Source: Mycolicibacter heraklionensis (GTDB taxonomy: Bacteria > Actinomycetota > Actinomycetes > Mycobacteriales > Mycobacteriaceae). From it: a stretch of 64,000 nt of DNA. The DNA lies in assembly GCA_001673575.1 (NCBI GenBank), contig LZME01000115.1, forward strand, positions 1-64,000, read 5' to 3'. Made by a program: the position numbers and the translations under genes. The notes under the pieces were generated by a model. The model saw only the letters and a list, made by a program, of their open reading frames with translations, searched no databases and was not told the origin of the DNA. Positions 8,528 to 15,878 of the stretch are shown piece by piece. How positions within the stretch are numbered: position 1 is the first letter of the stretch; each line of letters opens with the position of its first letter.

Positions 8528-9736
8528 ATGGGACTACGTGGAGACGCCGCGATCGTCGGCTATGTCGAGCTGCCGCCGGAACGGATGAACAAGGCCACCC
8601 CGGCCCCGTTCACGCTGGAGCAGTGGGCCGAGTTGAGCGCGGCGGCGCTGGCCGACGCGGGCCTTCCGGGCGAACTCGTCAACGGCATCGTCACCTCGCA
8701 CCTGGGCGAATCCGAGATCTTCGTGCCCTCCACGATCGCCGAATATCTGGGGGTTCCAGCACGGTTCGCCGAGATCGTCGACTTGGGCGGGGCCAGTGCC
8801 GCGGCCATGGTGTGGCGCGCCGCGGCGGCGATCGAACTGGGCATCTGTGATGTGGTGCTGTGCGCGCTGCCGGCCCGCTACATCACCCCGATGTCGGAAC
8901 GTAAACCCAAGCCACTGGTCGACGCCATGTTCTTCGGGTCCTCGAGCAACCAATACGGTTCCCCGCAAGCCGAGTTCGAGATCCCCTACGGCAACCTGGG
9001 GCAGAACGGCCCCTACGGCCAGGTCGCCACGCGCTACGGCGCGGTCTACGGCTACGACGAACGGGCGATGGCCAAACTGGTCGTCGATCAGCGCGTCAAC
9101 GCCAATCACACCGAGGGAGCCATCTGGCGCGACACCCCGCTGAGCGTTGAGGACGTACTGGCCAGCCCGGTGATCGCCGACCCGCTACACATGCTGGAGA
9201 TCGTGATGCCCTGCGTGGGCGGTGCCGCGGTTGTGATCGCGAGTGCCGACATCGCCAAGCGAGCCCGCAACCGTCCGGTGTGGATCAAGGGATTCGGCGA
9301 ACACGTGCCGTTCAAAACGCCGACATACGCCGCCGATCTGCTGGCGACTCCCATCCGCGAGGCCGCCGACACCGCCTTCGCCATGACGGATCTGACGCGC
9401 GCGGACATGGACATGGTCTCCATCTACGACTGCTACACGATCACCGTACTGCTGTCGCTCGAGGACGCCGGATTCTGCGAGAAGGGCAAGGGCATGCAGT
9501 TCCTCGCCGATCACGACCTGACCTTCCGCGGCGACTTCCCGCTCAACACCGCGGGCGGTCAACTCGGATTCGGCCAGGCCGGCCTGGCCGGCGGCATGCA
9601 CCACGTCTGCGACGCTACCCGCCAGATCATGGGCCGGGCTCAGGCCGCGCAGGTGGCCGACTGCAACCGGGCCTTCGTCTCGGGCAACGGCGGAATCCTG
9701 TCGGAACAGACCGCGCTGATCCTGGAAGGGGACTAG
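8528..9736 (+). CDS. Thiolase-fold lipid-transfer protein (Ltp2-like, no nucleophile Cys)
   Basis: This 402-residue protein belongs to the SCP2-thiolase/lipid-transfer group. Where thiolases carry the nucleophilic Cys, it reads DLGGASAAAMVWRAAAAIELG, with no Cys, and the usual C-terminal G-H-P is replaced by NTAGGQLGFGQAGLAGG. It keeps the IYDCYTITVLLSLEDAGFC segment. Loss of the Cys is known from Ltp2, a retro-aldolase that cleaves steroid side chains together with a DUF35 protein. A DUF35 protein is encoded seven bases downstream here. The ATG at 8528 is preferred over 8513 because AAGGA precedes it. The retro-aldol reaction is inference by analogy. Confidence 0.82.
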   Translation: MGLRGDAAIVGYVELPPERMNKATPAPFTLEQWAELSAAALADAGLPGELVNGIVTSHLGESEIFVPSTIAEYLGVPARFAEIVDLGGASAAAMVWRAAAAIELGICDVVLCALPARYITPMSERKPKPLVDAMFFGSSSNQYGSPQAEFEIPYGNLGQNGPYGQVATRYGAVYGYDERAMAKLVVDQRVNANHTEGAIWRDTPLSVEDVLASPVIADPLHMLEIVMPCVGGAAVVIASADIAKRARNRPVWIKGFGEHVPFKTPTYAADLLATPIREAADTAFAMTDLTRADMDMVSIYDCYTITVLLSLEDAGFCEKGKGMQFLADHDLTFRGDFPLNTAGGQLGFGQAGLAGGMHHVCDATRQIMGRAQAAQVADCNRAFVSGNGGILSEQTALILEGD

Positions 9737-9743
9737 ACCGGAG

Positions 9744-10223
9744 ATGATCACTTTCGAACGGCCGATGCCGGTCAAGACCCCCACCACCGCTCCGTTCTGG
9801 GATGCGCTGGCGCAGCACCGCATCGTCATCCAATACTCACCGTCGACCGAAAGCTACGTGTTCTATCCGCGAGTCCGCGCTCCGCGCACCCTGGCCGATG
9901 ACCTGGAATGGCGCGAGATCTCCGGGATGGGCACGCTGTACTCCTTCACGGTGGCCCGCCGCCCGGTCGGGCCGCACTTCGCCGACGCCGTCCCGCAGCT
10001 GCTGGCGATCGTCGAATGGGATGAGGGTCCGCGGTTCTCCACCGAACTGGTCAACGTCGACCCCGGCGGTTCAGCGAGGCTCGACGGAGGAGAGGCGAAG
10101 CTGGGACCGTCGCATAAGCCGCGCGATCTGGTGGTGGGAATGCGGGTGCAGCCGGTGTTCTGCGACTATCCGGAACACGACGTCACGATGCTGCGCTACG
10201 AACCGGCTCCGAGTCGTGGCTGA
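9744..10223 (+). CDS. DUF35 OB-fold protein with degenerate zinc ribbon
   Basis: This 159-residue protein has the DUF35 layout: an N-terminal segment (APFWDALAQHRIVIQYSPS), then an OB-fold with SGMGTLYSFTVARRP and AIVEWDEGPRFSTELV. The four zinc-ribbon cysteines usual after the N-terminal helix are absent; the region reads QYSPSTESYVFYPRVRAPRT. DUF35 proteins are obligate partners of thiolase-fold enzymes, and this one follows such a gene by seven bases. Residues around 108-122 (GGSARLDGGEAKLGP) are encoded by a 44-bp element that also occurs inside the CoA-transferase gene at 15.0 kb. The 3' end overlaps the next gene by eight bases. Confidence 0.83.
   Translation: MITFERPMPVKTPTTAPFWDALAQHRIVIQYSPSTESYVFYPRVRAPRTLADDLEWREISGMGTLYSFTVARRPVGPHFADAVPQLLAIVEWDEGPRFSTELVNVDPGGSARLDGGEAKLGPSHKPRDLVVGMRVQPVFCDYPEHDVTMLRYEPAPSRG
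10065..10108 (+). repeat. 44-bp in-frame repeat element, copy 1
   Basis: This 44-bp stretch inside the DUF35 gene matches the reverse complement of 15035-15078 at 43 of 44 positions. Both copies read GGSARLD-G/A-GEAKLGP in the same frame and sense relative to their host gene. The two host proteins are unrelated, so common ancestry of the hosts does not explain the match. Confidence 0.85.
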
Positions 10224-10704
10224 CGACACCGCGGCGCAGATCGAGGCGATCAAACGCCTGAAGTCCCGCTACTGCCGCTACCTGGACACCAAAGACTGGG
10301 CGGCCTGGCGCACGCTGTTCACCGATGACTTCGTCAGCGATACATCACGTGCGGGTGGCAAAGTCATCACTGGCGCCGACGAATTCGTGGCTTTCACCCG
10401 TAAAAGCCTGCGCGATGAGCCCACAGTTCACCAGGTCCACGCGCCCGACATCGAGTTGGACTCACCGACCACGGCACACGGAGTGTGGGCGCTGGAAGAC
10501 GTGGTGCGGTTCGGCCCCGGGATCAACCTGCGCGGCTACGGCCATTACACCGAGACCTACGAAAAAGTCGACGGCGACTGGCGGATCAAGACCTCGACGC
10601 TGACCAGGCTGCGCGAAGACATCTTCAACGGGGCGTTCGCGGTCTACCTCTCGCCGCGTATCCGATCGTCGCTGGCCAGGGTCGCCGGCCGGTTCCTCAA
10701 CTGA
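10216..10704 (+). CDS. SnoaL-like / NTF2-fold protein
   Basis: This 162-residue protein starts at GTG 10216, overlapping the DUF35 stop by eight bases. It has the SnoaL-like pattern: an N-terminal helix (IEAIKRLKSRYCRYLDTKDWAAW), an LFTDDF strand-turn, a His-rich strand (PTVHQVHAPDIEL) and a closing sheet (GYGHYTETYEKVDGDWRIKT). Members of this fold act as dehydratases, isomerases or ring hydroxylases in polyketide and steroid pathways. As the last gene of the operon it may hydrate or isomerise the enoyl-CoA made by the fused dehydrogenase. That role is inference; the fold call is firm. Confidence 0.82.
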   Translation: MADDTAAQIEAIKRLKSRYCRYLDTKDWAAWRTLFTDDFVSDTSRAGGKVITGADEFVAFTRKSLRDEPTVHQVHAPDIELDSPTTAHGVWALEDVVRFGPGINLRGYGHYTETYEKVDGDWRIKTSTLTRLREDIFNGAFAVYLSPRIRSSLARVAGRFLN

Positions 10705-10741
10705 GCCCTTGACGCGCCTGCCAGGCACCCTGGTGCACCAT

Positions 10742-10770
10742 ACTGAATGGATTACGGGAATGGCTATAGT
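10742..10770 (+). promoter_or_regulatory. Promoter with ACTGTAA-type operator upstream of the SDR
   Basis: ACTGAATGGATTACGGG (10742-10758) matches ACTGTAA-N3-TTACAGT at 10 of 14 positions. TATAGT at 10765-10770 is a good -10 element, and the 17-base spaced -35 position (10742-10747, ACTGAA) lies inside the operator. A regulator bound here would block the -35 region. Four related sites lie further along the cluster. Confidence 0.5.
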
Positions 10771-10822
10771 ATAGGCACCGGGGCCGGCCCCGGGTCGTCG
10801 TGTCCAAGCAAGGGGAGTGTTC

Positions 10823-11596
10823 GTGGAGATCGAAAACAAGCGCGCGATCATCGTCGGTGGCGCATCAGGGTTCGGTAAGGCGACAGCGGAGCTATTGGCC
10901 AAACGCGGTGCCCAAGTGGCGGTCTTGGACCGGCCGCAGTCCAAGGGCAAGGAAGTGGCCGAATCGATCGGCGGCAGCTTCTTCGAAGCCGACGTCACCG
11001 ATTTCGCCGGCACCGAGCGGGTGCTGAACGAGGCGGTCGAGGCGTTGGGCGGGCTGCACATCGCGGTCACCACCGCCGGTGGCACCACCGCAGGCGGCGG
11101 TATCGGTGAGCGAACGATCAAACGAGATGGGCCGCACGACCTGGAGGCGTTTCGCAGCACCCAGGATCTCAACGTCGTCGGGACCTTCAACGTCAGCCGG
11201 CTCGCGGCCTGGCACATGAGCACCAATGAGCCGGAAGACGATGAGCGCGGCGTGATCATCAATACGTCCTCGATCGCGGCGTTCGAAGGCCAGATCGGGC
11301 AGATCGCCTACACCGCGTCCAAGGCCGCCATCGCCGGGATGTGCCTGACGATGGCCCGTGATCTGGGCGGTGTGGGCATCCGGGTGCTGGCGATCGCGCC
11401 CAGCCTGTTCGCCACGGGCCTCACCCAGGGCATCCCCGACGAGTTCGCCGCCGTGCTGACCAAGGACGCGGCATTCCCCAAGCGGCTTGGCCGTCCGGAG
11501 GAGTACGCCAAACTGGCGGCCGCCATCGTCGAGAACCCGATGCTCAACGGCCAGTGCATCCGCCTGGACGCCGGCCAGCGCTTCGCGCCGAAGTGA
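10823..11596 (+). CDS. Short-chain dehydrogenase, 3-hydroxyacyl-CoA dehydrogenase type II-like
   Basis: This 257-residue SDR has the nucleotide motif G-G-A-S-G-F-G, an Asp after strand 2 (VAVLDRPQSKG) that indicates NAD, a catalytic Ser in INTSSIAAFEGQIGQ and Y-T-A-S-K. The overall pattern, including LAIAPSLFATGLTQGIPDE, is that of the HSD17B10 (type II 3-hydroxyacyl-CoA dehydrogenase) family, which oxidises 3-hydroxyacyl-CoA and some hydroxysteroids. GTG 10823 is chosen over GTG 10817 because AGGGGAG then lies six bases upstream. It has its own promoter with a cluster-type operator and is convergent with the amidohydrolase at 11.6 kb. Confidence 0.86.
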   Translation: MEIENKRAIIVGGASGFGKATAELLAKRGAQVAVLDRPQSKGKEVAESIGGSFFEADVTDFAGTERVLNEAVEALGGLHIAVTTAGGTTAGGGIGERTIKRDGPHDLEAFRSTQDLNVVGTFNVSRLAAWHMSTNEPEDDERGVIINTSSIAAFEGQIGQIAYTASKAAIAGMCLTMARDLGGVGIRVLAIAPSLFATGLTQGIPDEFAAVLTKDAAFPKRLGRPEEYAKLAAAIVENPMLNGQCIRLDAGQRFAPK

Positions 11597-11606
11597 CCCG
11601 ACAACG

Positions 11607-12836
11607 TTAGGCGTCGGCGAGCGCCGGTGGCTTCAGGGCCGCCGGATCCGGGTTCGCGATCGGGCGCCCCATGAACCGGCGGGCGTTGTCGCCCATGAAG
11701 TCATAGGTGCGCCGAACATCCATGCCCTCGGCGTAGCGCCAGAATCCCTTCGGCTCGGCCAGTCCCTCGGGATGCGGATAGTCCGACCCGAACAGCACCT
11801 TGTCCCAGCCGACGGTGTCCACCACATCGGAGACGGCGCCCTCCCAGAACGGGCTGACCCAGATGTTGCGCCGGAACACCTCATGCGGATGCTCGGGGAA
11901 GTTCTGCGGCATCTTCTTGTAGAGGTCGCCGAAGTCGAGAAACAGCGGCCCGATCCAGGAGCTACCGTTCTCCACGCTGGCGATGCGCAACCTGGGGAAG
12001 CGGGTCAGGGTGCCATGGCAGATCAGCGCGGTGATCATGTCGGCGATCTCCCGGTGCCCCAACACCATCCAGCGGAAAGCGCTCTGCGTCATGAAGTTCT
12101 GCGTGTACGGCGGCTCCCAGCGGCCGACGTAGTCATCGAGCGGCGGGAAGCTGGCATGCAGCACGATGGGCAGACCGGCGGCCTGGACATCACGCCAGAA
12201 CGGGTCGAACTCCGGCAGCGCCGGAGAGCGCCAACCGCGGATACCGTTGACCGGCCCGGGTTTGATCAGCGCCACCGCCGCGCCCTGATCGAGGATGTAC
12301 TCCAATTCCCGCTGCGCGCCCTCGACCTCGGACAGGTTGATGATCGGCGTGGAGAACACCCGGCCGTCGTAGTCGTAGGACCAGTGCTCGGCCATCCACT
12401 GATTCAGCGCGTGAATGATGGCCAGCGTGAGCTCCGGATCGTCGGCGCTGGAATGCTCCACCAAGCTGGCCAACGTGGGGTAGTTCAACGCTTCGGTGAC
12501 GCCCTGGCGGTCCAGCTCGGCGACCCGGTCCGCGGGGTTGCGGGTTGCCGGCGGCGCCTCGATCGCCTGACCTTGCATCTCACGCAAGGTCAGGCCCTCG
12601 GCGTTCTCCCCGGCGAAGAACTTCTCGTGTGCACCCGGCGCGGCGACCCGCTCGAAGGTGGGGTTGGGGATGAAGTCGCTGACCTTGCCATTGATGATGA
12701 TCCGGCTCTGGCGGCCGATCTGGGCGAATTGGACTGCCCGCGAGTACTTCTCCGGCAGGTACTTGGTCAGCGCCTCGGGCGTCTCGTACATGTGCTGGTC
12801 GGCATCGAAGATCGGCGCGTCACGGAACTGGCTCAT
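11607..12836 (-). CDS. Amidohydrolase family 2 (PF04909) metal-dependent hydrolase
   Basis: This 409-residue TIM-barrel protein starts MSQFRDAPIFDADQHMYETPEA, with the D-x-x-H metal site. It has a mid-barrel His strand (LPIVLHASFPPL) and a C-terminal metal-Asp strand (KVLFGSDYPHPEGLAEP). It is only distantly similar to the amidohydrolase at 3.2 kb, so this is not a recent duplication. It lies 15 bases downstream of the thiolase gene on the same strand; the order DUF35, thiolase, amidohydrolase looks like one operon read leftwards from about 14.4 kb. The reaction is unknown: hydrolysis or decarboxylation are the family options. Confidence 0.85.
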   Translation of the reverse strand: MSQFRDAPIFDADQHMYETPEALTKYLPEKYSRAVQFAQIGRQSRIIINGKVSDFIPNPTFERVAAPGAHEKFFAGENAEGLTLREMQGQAIEAPPATRNPADRVAELDRQGVTEALNYPTLASLVEHSSADDPELTLAIIHALNQWMAEHWSYDYDGRVFSTPIINLSEVEGAQRELEYILDQGAAVALIKPGPVNGIRGWRSPALPEFDPFWRDVQAAGLPIVLHASFPPLDDYVGRWEPPYTQNFMTQSAFRWMVLGHREIADMITALICHGTLTRFPRLRIASVENGSSWIGPLFLDFGDLYKKMPQNFPEHPHEVFRRNIWVSPFWEGAVSDVVDTVGWDKVLFGSDYPHPEGLAEPKGFWRYAEGMDVRRTYDFMGDNARRFMGRPIANPDPAALKPPALADA

Positions 12837-12851
12837 GATTGCTCCCGGTCG

Positions 12852-14000
12852 CTAGGTGGTCAGGATGGTTGCCGCTGCGGTGCCCGGCGCGCCGTAGAGC
12901 TGAGCGAATCCCACCTTCGGGCCCCCGGGCACCTGCCGGTCGCCGGCTTCGCCGCGCAGCTGGCGGACCAGCTCGTGGATCTGACGCAGTCCGGAGGCGC
13001 CGATCGGTTCACCGTTGGCGATCAGCCCGCCGTCGGTGTTGACCGGCAGTGACCCGGTGATCTCGGTCGCGCCGTCGGCCAGCAGCTTCTCCTGGTCGCC
13101 GTCGGCGCAGAAGCCGCACTCGGCCATATGGATGATCTCGGCGCCGGCGTCGGTGTCCTGCAACTGGATGACGTCGACGTCTTCGGGTGCGACGCCGGCC
13201 TTTTCGAAGGCAGCGCGGGCGGCGTACACCGTGGGCGCCACGTCTTCGGTGACCGGGGCGAAGGTGGTGTTCACCTCGTAGGCGCCGTAGCGCCGCGTGC
13301 GGACCTCCACCGCTCGCAGGTACACCGGCTTGTCGGTGTAGCGGTGCGCGATGTCGGCGCGGCACATCACCACCGCCGCCGCGCCTTCGTCGGGAGCGCA
13401 GAACATGTACTGGGTCAGCGGATAGTTCAGCATCGCCGAGCCCAGGATCTCCTCCTCGGAGATCGGCTTACGCCGGAACGCATTCGGGTTCAGCACGCCG
13501 TTGCGGAAGTTCTTCGCCGCGACTTTGGCCAACGTCTGCTGGGAGATGCCGTGATCATGCAGGTAGCGATTGGCCTTCATGCCGAAGAACTGAGTGGTCA
13601 GGTACTGACCGTTCTCGGCATACCACCGCGGCATTCCGACCAGCGCCGGGTCTTCGGTGAACGCCCCGCGCGGGTGTTTGTCCAGGCCGACGGCGATGCC
13701 GATGTCGTAGTCGCCCAGCCGGATACCGTCGGCGCAGACCTTGGCCGCGCTGGCCGCGGTGGCGCATGCGTTGAACACGTTGGTGAACGGGATACCCGAC
13801 AGTCCGACCATCCCGACGATCGCATCCGGATTGGCCACCGTCCAGCTGCCGCCGGTCGCGGCCCCGATGTCCTTCCAGTCCACCCCCGCGTCGGCCACCG
13901 CCGCAAAGATCGCGTCGACCCCCATCGCCATCGCGGACTTGCCCTCAAATCGGCCGAACGGGTGCAGGCCGACGCCGATGATCGCCACGTCGTGAGTCAT
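12852..14000 (-). CDS. Thiolase-fold enzyme (acetyl-CoA acetyltransferase/SCP2 type)
   Basis: This 382-residue thiolase-family protein starts MTHDVAIIGVGLHPFGRFEG. Unlike the paralogue at 8.5 kb it keeps the nucleophile Cys in VFNACATAASAAKV. The C-terminal motif reads ANGEPIGASGLRQIHELV, so the usual G-H-P is G-E-P, a variant seen in lipid-transfer-type thiolases. It probably cleaves a 3-ketoacyl-CoA, or a related intermediate, together with the DUF35 protein encoded just upstream. The start at 14000 is chosen because it begins the conserved strand. Thirteen bases separate it from the DUF35 stop. Confidence 0.86.
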   Translation of the reverse strand: MTHDVAIIGVGLHPFGRFEGKSAMAMGVDAIFAAVADAGVDWKDIGAATGGSWTVANPDAIVGMVGLSGIPFTNVFNACATAASAAKVCADGIRLGDYDIGIAVGLDKHPRGAFTEDPALVGMPRWYAENGQYLTTQFFGMKANRYLHDHGISQQTLAKVAAKNFRNGVLNPNAFRRKPISEEEILGSAMLNYPLTQYMFCAPDEGAAAVVMCRADIAHRYTDKPVYLRAVEVRTRRYGAYEVNTTFAPVTEDVAPTVYAARAAFEKAGVAPEDVDVIQLQDTDAGAEIIHMAECGFCADGDQEKLLADGATEITGSLPVNTDGGLIANGEPIGASGLRQIHELVRQLRGEAGDRQVPGGPKVGFAQLYGAPGTAAATILTT

Positions 14001-14013
14001 GAGATCGCGTCTC

Positions 14014-14427
14014 CTAAACCGGCCGAAAGGCGAAAGTGATGACCTCGTTGCCGTCGGCATCGGAGGTGAACGGCACCATGACCAGCTCCACCGGCATGCC
14101 GAATTCCAGTTTGTCCGGCTCGTTCTCCGTGAGGCGCCCTTCGACCCGGATGACGTCGCCCAGCTGCACCAGCCCGACACCGAACGGCACGAAGTCCTTA
14201 CCGGTGGGACCAAGGTACGGCGCCCCGGGCGGAAAGCCCTGGGTGGTCCAGGCCACCAGGGTTCCGGCGCGCGGCAGCAGTTCCTGGCTCATCCGGTCAC
14301 CGCTGCAACTCGGACAGCGTGGCTGGGCCGGAAAGACCGTGGCGGCGCAGTCCGCGCAGTGACTGCCCACTAACTGCGGGTTTTCCTCCGGCCAGGTCGA
14401 GATGTCGGGAGCTAGCGCCTTCTGCAT
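14014..14427 (-). CDS. DUF35 OB-fold protein with intact zinc ribbon
   Basis: This 137-residue protein has the complete DUF35 zinc ribbon, with Cys24, Cys27, Cys38 and Cys41, followed by an OB-fold (AGTLVAWTTQGFPPGAPYLG, GVGLVQLGDVIRVEGRL). It is the first gene of a leftward unit with the thiolase and the amidohydrolase, which is the usual pairing of this family with thiolase-fold enzymes. It contrasts with the DUF35 protein at 9.7 kb, which has lost the zinc ligands. DUF35 partners stabilise the thiolase-fold subunit and may deliver the acyl-CoA substrate. No promoter was recognised upstream of 14427. Confidence 0.88.
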   Translation of the reverse strand: MQKALAPDISTWPEENPQLVGSHCADCAATVFPAQPRCPSCSGDRMSQELLPRAGTLVAWTTQGFPPGAPYLGPTGKDFVPFGVGLVQLGDVIRVEGRLTENEPDKLEFGMPVELVMVPFTSDADGNEVITFAFRPV

Positions 14428-14502
14428 CGGTCCTCCGTTGACTCTGCGTTGGTGGTGGAAAAGGTCGAGTAGGCAGCGCCGTGGCCACAGACTCGGCGAT
14501 GG

Positions 14503-15774
14503 TTAGGCGATAGCGCCTGACTCCTTGAGCTTTTCGATGCGGTCCCAGTCGATCCCGAGCTCCATCAACACGATCTCGGTGTGCTCGGATGCCTGCGGGG
14601 CGCGGGTCGTCTCCAGCGGCTCATGGTTGAACTGGACCGGGCCGCGGACCACTTTGAACGCCGGCCCGCCGTCGCCGGATTCGACCTCGACGATCATGTC
14701 GTTGGCGATGGCCTGTTCGTCGGAGCTCAGGTCGACCAGGCTCTGGAACGGTGCCCACTGGCCCTTCATGGTTTTGAGGTGCTGACGCCAGTACTCGAAG
14801 GGCTTGGAGCCGATCGCGTCGACGATCAGAGCGCTGGCGGCGTCGGCGTTCTGCATCAACGGCAGGACGTCGGAGAACCGGGGGTCGTCGGCCGCATCGG
14901 GAATGCCCAAATGCTCGAAGGTGTCGCGGATGTATCCGGTCGGGCTGACGATGCACAGGTTGATGGTGCCGCCGTCGGAGGTGGTGTAGTTGCCCAGGAA
15001 CGGATTCGCCGGTGAGCCACCGGGCTGATGCGGAGGTCCCAGCTTCGCCTCTCCTGCGTCGAGCCTCGCTGAACCGCCGGATTGCGGCATGAGTGCACGC
15101 ATGGCTTCGCCGGTTTCCATGCCCTGGGTCACGCTGGCGCCGGCCGCCCACCATGCCGTCGACAGCAGCGAGACGTCGACCTCGAGGGCTTCCCCGGTGC
15201 GCTCGCGATGCAGCAACGCGGCGGCGATCCCGCCGGCGATGTTCATCCCGCCGACCGAGTCGCCGAACGCCGGGATTCCCTGGGACAGTGGCGCACCGAG
15301 CTCTTCGGGGCTCAGGGCGTGCCCCACTCCGCTGCGGGTCCAGAACGCGGTGCCGTCGAAGCCGCCGGTATCGCGTTCGGGGCCCTTGTCGCCGTATGCG
15401 CTGCCGCGGGCATAGACGATGTTCGGATTCGCGGCGCGGATGTGTTCCACATCGAACCTGTTCTTCTGCCGCGCCCGGGGCAGGTAGTTGGTCAGGAACA
15501 CGTCGGCGGAGGCGGCGAGCTCGTAGAGCACCTGCTGACCGTCCGGGGTCGAGACGTCGATGCCGACGCTGCGCTTGCCGCGGTTGGGATGTTCGATCAG
15601 CGGATGTCGGTCCGGGTCGAGTTCGAAACCGCCCATCCGGATAAAGCCGCGCTGGGTGTCGCCGCGCACCGGGTGCTCGACCTTGATGACGTCGGCCCCC
15701 CAATCGGCCAGGATCGCCCCGGCCGCCGGAACGAACGTGAACTGCGCGACCTCCAGTACCCGGAAGCCATCCAT
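14503..15774 (-). CDS. CaiB/BaiF-family CoA-transferase
   Basis: This 423-residue class III CoA-transferase starts MDGFRVLEVAQFTFVPAAGA and has the family segments GADVIKVEHPVRGDTQRG, NRGKRSVGIDVSTPDGQQVL and NIVYARGSAYGDKGPERDTG, with the expected catalytic Asp in the last region or close after it. Such enzymes move CoA between acids without ATP and may activate a pathway acid. Residues near 234-248 (GGSARLDAGEAKLGP) come from a 44-bp element shared with the DUF35 gene at 10.07 kb. The gene is divergent from the aldehyde dehydrogenase, and the shared 104-base gap holds a cluster-type operator. Confidence 0.88.
   Translation of the reverse strand: MDGFRVLEVAQFTFVPAAGAILADWGADVIKVEHPVRGDTQRGFIRMGGFELDPDRHPLIEHPNRGKRSVGIDVSTPDGQQVLYELAASADVFLTNYLPRARQKNRFDVEHIRAANPNIVYARGSAYGDKGPERDTGGFDGTAFWTRSGVGHALSPEELGAPLSQGIPAFGDSVGGMNIAGGIAAALLHRERTGEALEVDVSLLSTAWWAAGASVTQGMETGEAMRALMPQSGGSARLDAGEAKLGPPHQPGGSPANPFLGNYTTSDGGTINLCIVSPTGYIRDTFEHLGIPDAADDPRFSDVLPLMQNADAASALIVDAIGSKPFEYWRQHLKTMKGQWAPFQSLVDLSSDEQAIANDMIVEVESGDGGPAFKVVRGPVQFNHEPLETTRAPQASEHTEIVLMELGIDWDRIEKLKESGAIA
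15035..15078 (-). repeat. 44-bp in-frame repeat element, copy 2
   Basis: This is the second copy of the element at 10065-10108. It differs at one of 44 positions and lies inside the CoA-transferase gene in the same reading frame and sense. Weaker similarity continues about ten bases past the CTGGGACC end in both copies. Confidence 0.85.
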
Positions 15775-15840
15775 GACCTTGATCAACTCAGCGCGCTCCT
15801 GCCGCCGTGTGAACCTCGCAAGAACCAATTGAAGTATTCT

Positions 15841-15857
15841 ACTGTAATGGTTACGGT
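15841..15857. promoter_or_regulatory. ACTGTAA-type operator between CoA-transferase and ALDH
   Basis: ACTGTAA-TGG-TTACGGT is a 7-3-7 inverted repeat with one mismatch. It lies 22 bases before the aldehyde dehydrogenase start (15879) and 66 bases before the divergent CoA-transferase start (15774), so one bound protein could control both genes. Confidence 0.62.
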
Positions 15858-15878
15858 TGGGCATCCGAAAGGGGCCAG

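Noticed and set aside
10705..10740. Possible terminator after the SnoaL-like gene
   Set aside because: Only a 5-bp stem (CCAGG/CCTGG) with a three-base loop is present, too weak to call.
11487..13052. 521-codon frame on the plus strand
   Set aside because: It is antisense to the amidohydrolase and thiolase genes and has no family signature.
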